A stretch of DNA of 12,483 bases from NCBI GenBank assembly GCA_021443405.1, contig JABUUA010000021.1, positions 16,962 to 29,444 of the forward strand. Direction: 5' to 3'. Positions 5,852-12,483 of the stretch are shown piece after piece; position 1 is the first letter of the stretch; every line of letters begins with the position of its first letter. The notes beneath the pieces are model-generated. The model did not search any database, was not told the DNA's origin, and saw only the letters and a list, made by a program, of their open reading frames with translations. Both the position numbers and the translations under genes were made by a program. Source of the DNA: Bacteroidaceae bacterium. Lineage in GTDB: Bacteria; Bacteroidota; Bacteroidia; Bacteroidales; Bacteroidaceae.

Positions 5852-7315
5852 ATGGCTACAATCAAAGATCTCGCTCCCAAGCAAATGTGGGAAAACTTCT
5901 ATTTGTTGACACAAGTTCCCCGCCCCAGCGGACATCTGACGCAAGTGCAGAATTTCCTGCTGCAATGGGCCAAGGAGCGCGGCATCGAGGCGTGGAAGGA
6001 CAACGCCGAGAACATCGTGATGCGCAAGCCCGCAACACCGGGCATGGAGAACCGCCAGACCGCCGTGCTGCAGGCGCACATGGACATGGTGCCGCAGAAG
6101 ACGGACGACAGCAAACATAACTTCGAGACCGACCCCATCGAGGCATACATCGACGGCGACTGGGTGAAGGCCAAGGGCACAACACTGGGCAGCGACGACG
6201 GCATGGGCGTAGCCGCCATCATGGGCATCCTTGAGAGCAACGACCTGAAACACGGTCCTCTGGAGGCACTCATCACGGCCGACGAGGAGACGTGTATGTA
6301 CGGCGTCACCCATCTCTCGGCCGACACGCTCAAGGGCGACATATTGTTGAACATCGACAACGAGACCCTCGGCGAGTTCGTGATAGGAAGCGCCGGCGGC
6401 GTCAACATCAACTGCACGCTCGGTTACAAGGAAGTGCAGCCCGAGGAGGGCGATGTGGCCGTGAAGGTCGTGCTGAAGAATCTGCGCGGCGGTCACTCGG
6501 GCTTGGAAATCAACGAAGGTCGTGCCAACGCCAACAAACTGATGGCGCGCTTCGTTCGTCAGGCCATCATGGACGACGACGCCCGACTCGCCTCGTGGAA
6601 GGGCGGTAACATGCGCAACGCAATCCCGCGTACCGCCGAGGTGGTCCTCACGGTGCCCATGGAGAATCTCGACGACATCAAGGACCTCGCGGCCTATTGT
6701 CAGAAGGTCTTTGCCGAGGAGTTCCGCGGCGTGGAAGAGGACATCTCGCTGACCATCGAACCGGCCGCACTGCCCATCGGCCAGATGCCGGAGGAGATTC
6801 AAGACAATGTGGTGAACGCGCTGGTGGCTTGTCACGACGGTGTCCTCCGCAACATTCCCAGCATTCCTTCGGTGGTGGAGACCAGCAGCAACCTTGGCAT
6901 TGTGGAGATAGGCGGCGGCAACGTGAAGATTCTCATCTTGGCCCGCTCGAGCAACGATACGATGATGGAGTACATACAAGAGATGCAGGAGGCCTGCTTC
7001 TCCATGGCCGGCATGGGCATCGACTATAGCGGTCAGTACGGAGCTTGGCAGCCCAACTTCGATTCCGCGATAACGGCGAAGATGGTGGAAGTATATAACC
7101 GCCGCTTCCCCGAGGAGCCCGCCCGCGTACAAGTGTGTCACGCCGGCCTCGAGTGCAGTATCATCGGGGCGGTCTATCCGCACATGGACCTCGTTTCGTT
7201 CGGTCCTACGCTCCGTTCGCCGCACACGCCCGACGAGCGTTGTCAGATTTCCACCGTCGCAAAGTTCTGGGATTTCCTCACAGACCTCTTGCAGGAAATC
7301 CCCGAGAAACAGTAA
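5852..7315 (+). CDS. pepD: Aminoacyl-histidine dipeptidase (M20 family)
   Basis: A 487-residue cytosolic metallodipeptidase of the PepD (carnosinase-like, M20C) family, which hydrolyses Xaa-His and other dipeptides. All expected metal and catalytic positions are visible: AHMDMV (H76 ligand, D78), LGSDDG (D115 bridging Asp), DEET (E145 general base, E146 ligand), LNIDNE (D169) and RSPHTPDE (H458). The lid/dimerisation domain lies between about residues 190 and 390, including GGHSGLEI. Length fits the family (about 480-490). There is no signal peptide. The frame opens at 5819, but MATIKDLAPKQMW matches the usual N-terminus of the family, so 5852 is chosen. No promoter match is seen in the 84-base gap upstream, so it may be cotranscribed with the gene before it. 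It probably recycles dipeptides taken up or made by proteolysis. Confidence 0.93.
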   Translation: MATIKDLAPKQMWENFYLLTQVPRPSGHLTQVQNFLLQWAKERGIEAWKDNAENIVMRKPATPGMENRQTAVLQAHMDMVPQKTDDSKHNFETDPIEAYIDGDWVKAKGTTLGSDDGMGVAAIMGILESNDLKHGPLEALITADEETCMYGVTHLSADTLKGDILLNIDNETLGEFVIGSAGGVNINCTLGYKEVQPEEGDVAVKVVLKNLRGGHSGLEINEGRANANKLMARFVRQAIMDDDARLASWKGGNMRNAIPRTAEVVLTVPMENLDDIKDLAAYCQKVFAEEFRGVEEDISLTIEPAALPIGQMPEEIQDNVVNALVACHDGVLRNIPSIPSVVETSSNLGIVEIGGGNVKILILARSSNDTMMEYIQEMQEACFSMAGMGIDYSGQYGAWQPNFDSAITAKMVEVYNRRFPEEPARVQVCHAGLECSIIGAVYPHMDLVSFGPTLRSPHTPDERCQISTVAKFWDFLTDLLQEIPEKQ

Positions 7316-7356
7316 AAACGGCGCCCCCTGCGCGGGTGCTTTCCCCTCGTCGCTGC

Positions 7357-7398
7357 CGTGTGACGGTCTGTGCGCCCTTGCGAGTGGGCCGTCACACG
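7357..7398 (+). other. Hairpin between pepD and the macroglobulin gene
   Basis: CGTGTGACGG (7357-7366) pairs perfectly with CCGTCACACG (7389-7398) around a 22-base loop. It begins about 40 bases after the pepD stop and lacks a T-tract. A second small stem (CTCCTCC 7420-7426 with GGGGGAG 7436-7442, one G-U pair) follows just before the next start codon. These may be a weak or Rho-type terminator, an RNA-stability element, or a leader structure for the macroglobulin message. Confidence 0.45.
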
Positions 7399-7459
7399 CA
7401 GTCGATGTGTTGAACTACACTCCTCCAAGTGAGTCGGGGGAGCTTCTAATTGCGTACAC

Positions 7460-10400
7460 ATGAAACGACTTTCCCTTCTTTTCGTAGCGCTGCTACTGAC
7501 GACGTTTGCCCGTGCCGAGGGCAAGCCGGGGCGTGAACTGGCCTCGGCCCTCACTTCGTTGCTCCGGTTGGAGGAGGTTCATCCCGACAGTGTCTTCGGC
7601 GCCATCGACCACCTCGAAGCGCGCCGGCAGCAACTGACGTCGCCGGCCGAGCGGGCGGTCTATAGCGCGGCCTTGGGCCGACTCTACGACGAGCGCCGCT
7701 CGCAGGCCCATTATTCGGGCATCGACGACTATACGGACCGCGCCCGACAATGCTGGAAGGAGGCACTCTCCGACCTTGACCTGCTGGCCGACACGCGCCT
7801 GACGCAGTGGGGACCCGTGGTCAGCGAGGGCAGCGTGGCGCCGTATTACGGCCACGACCTCCTGCACGTCGTGTGGCAGGCATGGCGCGAGAGCGGCGTG
7901 TTCACCGATACGCTGGTCACCTATCGCAAGGTCATCGACTGCTATCTGCGCCGGGGCAACCGCGAGGGCGCGCTGTTGCAGACGCTCGATTCGCTCGGCA
8001 CGCTCCGCCAGGGACCCAGCGACGCGGCCCTGCGCAAACTGGCGGCCGACTATGCCGACGTGCCGCTCTGCGCGCTCGTGTACTTACGTCTGTCGCAACA
8101 GCCCGGCCTCACGGCCCGTCAGCAACGCGACGTGCTGGAGGAGGGATTGCGGCGCTACCCCAAGAGCGACCGCAGCTGCGAACTGCAGAATGCGCTCACG
8201 CTCCTCTCCTTCCCCACATTCCGCTGGGAGGGTCCCAGCGTGGCCTACCCGGGGAAGACCTATACTTGGTACTTACGCGCGCGTAATATATATAAGGTAT
8301 CTATCGACGGCAAGGTCCACACACTCCCCGAGGCCGACCCCTACGACGAGGTGGTGGACAGCCTTCGCTGGACCGCTCCCGCCGCGCCAGCCGATTACCC
8401 CGTCACCTTCGTGCCGCAGTCGCGCTCCAAAGTGGAGGGAGGCATCCAACCGCTCCAGCAGACCCTGCGCGTCACGCGCCTGCGACTGCTGACGCGCTCG
8501 CTGCAGAGTGGCGAGGCAGAACTGCAAGTGTTGGACGCCGAGACGGGCCGACCCGTGCCGGGTGTCGATATCCTCATCTACAAACGACAGAAGGACACAA
8601 CGCCGTTCCGCACGGTGCGCACCGACAAAGACGGGCGCGCCACGACGGCGTTGAGCTCAAACGGCTCCCTGTGTCTCCGCATGCGCACCGCCGAAGAACA
8701 GCACTTGCCCAAGTGCGACACCTACGTCTATCAGCACTGGTCTGCCGTCAGCAACGACACCACCTCGCAACTCCGCCTCTACACCGACCGCGCCATCTAT
8801 CGTCCGGGCCAGCGTGTCGAGGTGGGCGGCATGGCGTATCGCTCCCACCGCTGGGAGGCGGCGGTGCAGCCGGGCGCTGTCGTACAGTTGCAGTTGTGCA
8901 ATGCTCGCGGCGAAACCGTGGAGACGACGACGGCGACGACCGACGACATGGGCATGCTGTCGGCCTCGTTCCTGTTGCCGACCGACGGGAAGTTGGGCAC
9001 GTGGACCGTGCGTGCCAGCGGTTCCGTCCGCGCCTATGCCTACTTCCGTGTCGAGGAGTACAAGCGCCCGACCTTCACGGTCGAGCTCGCCGACACCGCG
9101 GTGCTGAAGCCGACACTTGCGCTGGTCACGGGCGTGGCCCGCACGGTGGAGGGACTGCCGCTGCGCAACGCTCGCGTCACGGGTACTTATCAATATCAAG
9201 GTTTGTGGTGGCGACGGAGCCTCGACACCGAGTTGCACCGCCTCGACACGCTGGAGACCGACCGCGACGGACGTTTCGTGGTGACCCTGCCACGCAGTGA
9301 CGAGCACTACGGCGCCTCGGTGACCGTGGACGTTCTCAGTGCCTACGGCGAACAACAGAAAGCAGAACGCTGGTACCGCATCGGCGAAACACTCGTTCGT
9401 CCCGAGCCGGAGCCGCGTGTGGACTCGGCATTTGTGTTCCAATGCCTCGCCGACACCTTTGCCGTGGGACGTCCGGCCCGCATGCGCGTCAGCACAAATC
9501 TGAAGGACGTGACGCTGTTCTACACGCTCACGGCCAACGGCGCGGTGGTGAAGGACACGGCGCTCCACGTCTCCGACAGCACGTTGGAGATGGTCGTTCC
9601 CTACGAGGAATCCCTCGGGACTGGCGCGACCGCCCATTTCTTCTTCTGCAAGGGCGAACGCTTCTATTCTACTACGCAGTACCTCGCGCTGGCACAACCC
9701 GACCGCCGTCTGCGCTTGCATTGGGACACGTTCCGCAATCTCACCCAGCCCGGCGCGCAGGAAGAATGGCGCCTTTCACTGCGCCGCCCCGACGGAACGC
9801 CTGCAGCTGCGGCACTGCTCCTCTCGATATACGACGCCTCGCTCGACCACTTCGCCAAACATTCATTGCAGTGGGAGCCGTCGTTCCCGCGCAACTATTA
9901 CCATCTTTCTCTCTCGTTCCACGAACCCACGCCCGCCTACAGCGCCGCGGCCTACTATTCGTTGCGCCTGAAACAATGCCGTGAGTTGACGCCCAGCTGC
10001 TGGAATGCCGACTACTTCGCCGTGCAGAGATTGCGTGGTCGGATTGGAATGTTGAAGGGCAGCATGGTGATGGCTGCGGGCGCTCAACGGGACGAAGTGT
10101 ATATGACGGCTGCGGCAGCGAACGACAACTACGCCGCGAGTGCGCCGAAGGCTCGGGCCGTGGCCGAGGAGACAGCGGAGGCCGAAGGCGGAAACACCGA
10201 GCCGGAGACCCCCGAACCTCTGGCTGTTCCCTTGCGCGAGAACTTTCAGGAGACGGCATACTTCGCCCCGTCGCTCCGCACGGACGCCGAGGGCCGGGCC
10301 GTCATCGCCTTTACCCTACCCGACTGCATCACGACGTGGTGCCTCACGGGCTTCGCGCACACCAGCGACATGTTGAGCGCGAACCTCCGCGAATCTATCG

Positions 10401-12280
10401 TGGCCCGCAAGCAGTTGCAGGCTCAGTTGCGCCTGCCGCGCTTCCTGCGTCCCGCCGACCAAGCCGCTGTCACGGCCACCGTGCGCAATCTCACGCCCGA
10501 CCGTCAGCAGGGAACGGCCACCCTGCAAGTGCTCGACGCGCGCACCGAGAAAGTACTCCTGCAGCAGCGCCACTCGTTCGCGCTCGACGGACTGGCCGAC
10601 ACCGTGTTCCGCATGCCCTATGCCGTGGGCGAGGGCGACGTGGTGGTTCGATGGGTGGCGCAAGGAGAAACCTGCACCGACGGCGAGCAGCGTCTGCTCC
10701 CCGTTCTGCCCGCCTTGCAGGAGGTGACCGTAAGTCGGGCCCTGACGCTGCAGACGAAGGGCGTGACGAAATACGACATCTCGCAACTCTTCCCCAAGAA
10801 TACCACCGACCGACAACTGGCCGTGGAGTACACCGCCCACCCGGAACAGTACGCACTCAACGTATTGCCGAAGTTGGCAGTGGCCGACGGCTCGAACGTC
10901 TTGTCGTTGGCTTCGGCCTATTACGCCGGTGTGCTGGCCAAGGCACTCGACGTGAAGATTGCCGACTCCACCGATATTTACCTCCATCGTCTGCAGGCGT
11001 TGCAGCAGGCCGACGGCTCGTTTGCGTGGTATCCCGGCATGGAAGGCAACGCCTATCTGGCGCGCGAGGTGGGCTACTTGCTCACGCGTCTGCAAATGCT
11101 CACGGGCAAGAGTGCCGCCCCGGCCGTACATCAGCGCGTGGCACGATACTTGTTGTCGCAGATAAAGCCCCCGACCTCGAAGACGCGACATGCCGACGTC
11201 GCCAAGCAATTGTCGGCGTGGGGGGCCGCGCTCCCGCTGTTGCGCAACCTCTATGTCATAGAGGGCGCTCGCCTCAGCTACACGAAGACGGAGCGCCAGA
11301 AAGTGGACAGCCTCGTGCATTTGCTCCGTCAGATAGAACCGCAGTCGCTCGACCTTGAGGGGCAGGCACTGGCCGCCCTCGTGCTGCAACAACGAGGCGA
11401 CAGCCACCGCGCCGAGAAGTTTGTGGCCGCTTTCCGCCGTCTGTTGGTGAGCAGCCCCGAGCGAGGCACCTACATCGAGCATCCGCAAGGCCCCTTCTCC
11501 AGCATCAATCGCAAGCTGCATACCCACGTGCAGTTGATGGAGGCCTTACAGCAAGTGCAGCCCGCCGACACGTTGTTGAGGGGCATGCGCCGTCATCTGC
11601 TGTTCGAGAAACGCACGGAACTGTGGAACACCCCCGTGACGTCGGCCAATGCGGTCTTTGCCCTGATGAACGGTCGCACGAAGTCGGCGCCCGCTCCTGT
11701 GGGCGATGTGCTCACGGTGTATGCTCGTCAGAAGGCGCTCTTCAACGTGGTGGCGCCCACCGACAGTCTCGGTCACGTGTGCGACACACTGCGACTGACC
11801 ACCAACGTGCCCACGTCGCTCCACGTTCACAAGTTGCAATCGGGCGAAAGCTGGGCGGCTGTGTATGCCCATTTCCTGCAGCCGTACACCGAGGTGACGC
11901 CGGACAGCGAGGGATTGCTCGTAACGACCGAGTGCCCCACGACGGCTCGTGTGGGCGACCGCGTCGAGGTGAAGTACCACATCGTGGCCGACCGTGACTA
12001 CGAATACGTCACGGTGAGTCTGCCGCGACCTGCTAACTGCGAACCGGCCGACGTGCGGTCGGGGTATCGGTGGTCCGACGGTCTCGGGCTCTACAGAGAA
12101 GTACGTGACGCCCGTGCCGACTACCACGTGTGCCGCCTGCCGCGCGGTCATTACACCCTCACCGAGGCGCTCTATGTGGAGCAACCCGGCGTCTATCACA
12201 CCGGCGTGCCCACGATTGTGTGCAACTACGCCCAGGAGTTCAGCGGCCACGGCACCGACGCAACGCTGACGACGGAGTAA
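7460..12280 (+). CDS. Thioester-less alpha-2-macroglobulin family protein
   Basis: A 1606-residue exported protein of the bacterial alpha-2-macroglobulin family, whose characterised members trap or guard against proteases in the periplasm. Residues 1-19 are a signal peptide (cleavage near ARA-E) with no lipobox Cys, unlike lipoprotein homologues of the YfaS type. After a helical N-terminal region (about 20-290), there is a beta-sandwich/carrier-like segment near 350-400, an MG2-like domain from about 441 (YTDRAIYRPGQ), further MG domains, a low-complexity Ala/Glu-rich linker (about 864-932), the A2M domain from about 934 (YFAPSLRTDAEG), a helical thioester-type domain (about 1125-1400) and a C-terminal receptor-binding-like domain ending NYAQEFSGHG. 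Where a CxEQ thioester would sit the protein has HPEQ (1127-1130), so covalent capture is not expected. The inhibitor role is inferred from family. It lies 144 bases after pepD. Confidence 0.9.
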   Translation: MKRLSLLFVALLLTTFARAEGKPGRELASALTSLLRLEEVHPDSVFGAIDHLEARRQQLTSPAERAVYSAALGRLYDERRSQAHYSGIDDYTDRARQCWKEALSDLDLLADTRLTQWGPVVSEGSVAPYYGHDLLHVVWQAWRESGVFTDTLVTYRKVIDCYLRRGNREGALLQTLDSLGTLRQGPSDAALRKLAADYADVPLCALVYLRLSQQPGLTARQQRDVLEEGLRRYPKSDRSCELQNALTLLSFPTFRWEGPSVAYPGKTYTWYLRARNIYKVSIDGKVHTLPEADPYDEVVDSLRWTAPAAPADYPVTFVPQSRSKVEGGIQPLQQTLRVTRLRLLTRSLQSGEAELQVLDAETGRPVPGVDILIYKRQKDTTPFRTVRTDKDGRATTALSSNGSLCLRMRTAEEQHLPKCDTYVYQHWSAVSNDTTSQLRLYTDRAIYRPGQRVEVGGMAYRSHRWEAAVQPGAVVQLQLCNARGETVETTTATTDDMGMLSASFLLPTDGKLGTWTVRASGSVRAYAYFRVEEYKRPTFTVELADTAVLKPTLALVTGVARTVEGLPLRNARVTGTYQYQGLWWRRSLDTELHRLDTLETDRDGRFVVTLPRSDEHYGASVTVDVLSAYGEQQKAERWYRIGETLVRPEPEPRVDSAFVFQCLADTFAVGRPARMRVSTNLKDVTLFYTLTANGAVVKDTALHVSDSTLEMVVPYEESLGTGATAHFFFCKGERFYSTTQYLALAQPDRRLRLHWDTFRNLTQPGAQEEWRLSLRRPDGTPAAAALLLSIYDASLDHFAKHSLQWEPSFPRNYYHLSLSFHEPTPAYSAAAYYSLRLKQCRELTPSCWNADYFAVQRLRGRIGMLKGSMVMAAGAQRDEVYMTAAAANDNYAASAPKARAVAEETAEAEGGNTEPETPEPLAVPLRENFQETAYFAPSLRTDAEGRAVIAFTLPDCITTWCLTGFAHTSDMLSANLRESIVARKQLQAQLRLPRFLRPADQAAVTATVRNLTPDRQQGTATLQVLDARTEKVLLQQRHSFALDGLADTVFRMPYAVGEGDVVVRWVAQGETCTDGEQRLLPVLPALQEVTVSRALTLQTKGVTKYDISQLFPKNTTDRQLAVEYTAHPEQYALNVLPKLAVADGSNVLSLASAYYAGVLAKALDVKIADSTDIYLHRLQALQQADGSFAWYPGMEGNAYLAREVGYLLTRLQMLTGKSAAPAVHQRVARYLLSQIKPPTSKTRHADVAKQLSAWGAALPLLRNLYVIEGARLSYTKTERQKVDSLVHLLRQIEPQSLDLEGQALAALVLQQRGDSHRAEKFVAAFRRLLVSSPERGTYIEHPQGPFSSINRKLHTHVQLMEALQQVQPADTLLRGMRRHLLFEKRTELWNTPVTSANAVFALMNGRTKSAPAPVGDVLTVYARQKALFNVVAPTDSLGHVCDTLRLTTNVPTSLHVHKLQSGESWAAVYAHFLQPYTEVTPDSEGLLVTTECPTTARVGDRVEVKYHIVADRDYEYVTVSLPRPANCEPADVRSGYRWSDGLGLYREVRDARADYHVCRLPRGHYTLTEALYVEQPGVYHTGVPTIVCNYAQEFSGHGTDATLTTE

Positions 12281-12320
12281 GAAATCCTGTCCATTCTCCA
12301 GACGAACGAACGCATTTCAC

Positions 12321-12375
12321 GCGACCACCCCACGGCCGTTTCGGGCGAAAAATCCCGCGGCAATGGGGTGGTCGC
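12321..12375 (+). other. Perfect 12-bp hairpin after the macroglobulin gene
   Basis: GCGACCACCCCA (12321-12332) pairs perfectly with TGGGGTGGTCGC (12364-12375). The 31-base loop can itself fold, with CGGG (12342-12345) facing CCCG (12354-12357) and flanking CCG/CGG. It begins 40 bases past the stop codon. The tail after it (ATTGTGTTGTTTGG) is only partly T-rich, so it may act as an intrinsic terminator or as a 3'-end stabilising structure. Confidence 0.6.
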
Positions 12376-12421
12376 ATTGTGTTGTTTGGAGGACGGCGAA
12401 GGGGTGACGGGAGGAGTGGAA

Positions 12422-12464
12422 TCAGACAATAGGTTGTCTCGCCTCAGACAATAGGTCGTCTGAG
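12422..12464. repeat. Two tandem palindromic 18-mers, operator-like
   Basis: TCAGACAATAGGTTGTCT (12422-12439) and TCAGACAATAGGTCGTCT (12444-12461) are identical at 17 of 18 bases and repeat on a 22-bp period, about two helical turns. The first contains the perfect dyad AGACAA-TAGG-TTGTCT; the second extends to CTCAGAC (12443-12449) and GTCTGAG (12458-12464). Paired dyads on one face of the helix suit two dimers of a regulator. They lie just upstream of a truncated -7-like element. Confidence 0.55.
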
Positions 12465-12476
12465 CTCACACGTCCT

Positions 12477-12483
12477 TATGTTT
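12477..12483 (+). promoter_or_regulatory. Truncated -7-like element at the window edge
   Basis: TATGTTT matches the first seven positions of TAnnTTTG; the eighth base is outside the window. No TTTG -33 element is visible 19-21 bases upstream, where the second dyad repeat lies instead. If real, this is the promoter of a plus-strand gene beyond the edge. Confidence 0.3.

Noticed and set aside
5807..7225. Long minus-strand frame of 472 codons opposite pepD
   Set aside because: It mirrors the pepD reading frame, is rich in His and Val as expected from reverse-reading GC-rich codons, and has no motif or promoter. PepD has all its catalytic residues.
10316..11527. Long minus-strand frame of 403 codons inside the macroglobulin gene
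   Set aside because: It is antisense to a recognisable domain region, its composition is typical of shadow frames, and it has no start signals.
12422..12464. CRISPR array start
   Set aside because: Only two 18-base units separated by four bases are seen. The units are palindromic and the gap is far too short for a spacer.

Overview
The window most likely comes from a high-GC member of the Bacteroidota, probably a Prevotellaceae-like gut or oral anaerobe. The evidence is three upstream regions carrying the Bacteroidota -7 promoter element TAnnTTTG, an oxygen-sensitive radical SAM enzyme, a secreted laminarinase-like glucanase with a type IX-secretion-like tail, and a very long alpha-2-macroglobulin of the Bacteroidota kind. 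Genus is an inference; no rRNA or tRNA gene is present.

Left end (1-400): an AT-richer stretch holding one possible two-helix membrane microprotein (136-327). It sits between two imperfect direct copies of a roughly 60-bp element with a palindromic core (44-102 and 310-366). Minus-strand operon (2648 down to 401): an anaerobic sulfatase-maturating-type radical SAM/SPASM enzyme overlaps by 11 bases an integral-membrane acyltransferase of the acyltransferase-3 family. A promoter match at 2687-2721 places the enzyme's start at 2648.

Divergent plus-strand gene (2927-4735): a secreted multidomain GH16 beta-glucanase (signal peptide, GEVED-like domain, beta-rich linker domain, GH16 catalytic domain, sorting-domain-like tail), closed by a strong hairpin terminator at 4762-4801. 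A gene-poor stretch of about 590 bp follows. It ends in a compact promoter that abuts or overlaps the start of a small secreted protein of unknown function (5327-5767), with an inverted repeat on its -33 element.

Right half: a cytosolic M20-family aminoacyl-histidine dipeptidase (pepD, 5852-7315) and a 1606-residue, thioester-less alpha-2-macroglobulin family protein (7460-12280), separated by 144 bp with a perfect 10-bp hairpin. I see no TAnnTTTG element in front of either, so they may be read from the promoter at 5292-5322, though this is only inferred. The last 200 bp hold a perfect 12-bp hairpin, two tandem palindromic 18-mers on a 22-bp period, and a -7-like element cut by the window edge, which looks like the control region of a gene just outside.

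Most of the content is ordinary core and accessory Bacteroidota genes. I did not find a convincing new defence or mobile system. The best leads are regulatory: the repeat pair at the left edge, the possibly leaderless promoter at 5327, and the tandem dyads at the right edge.
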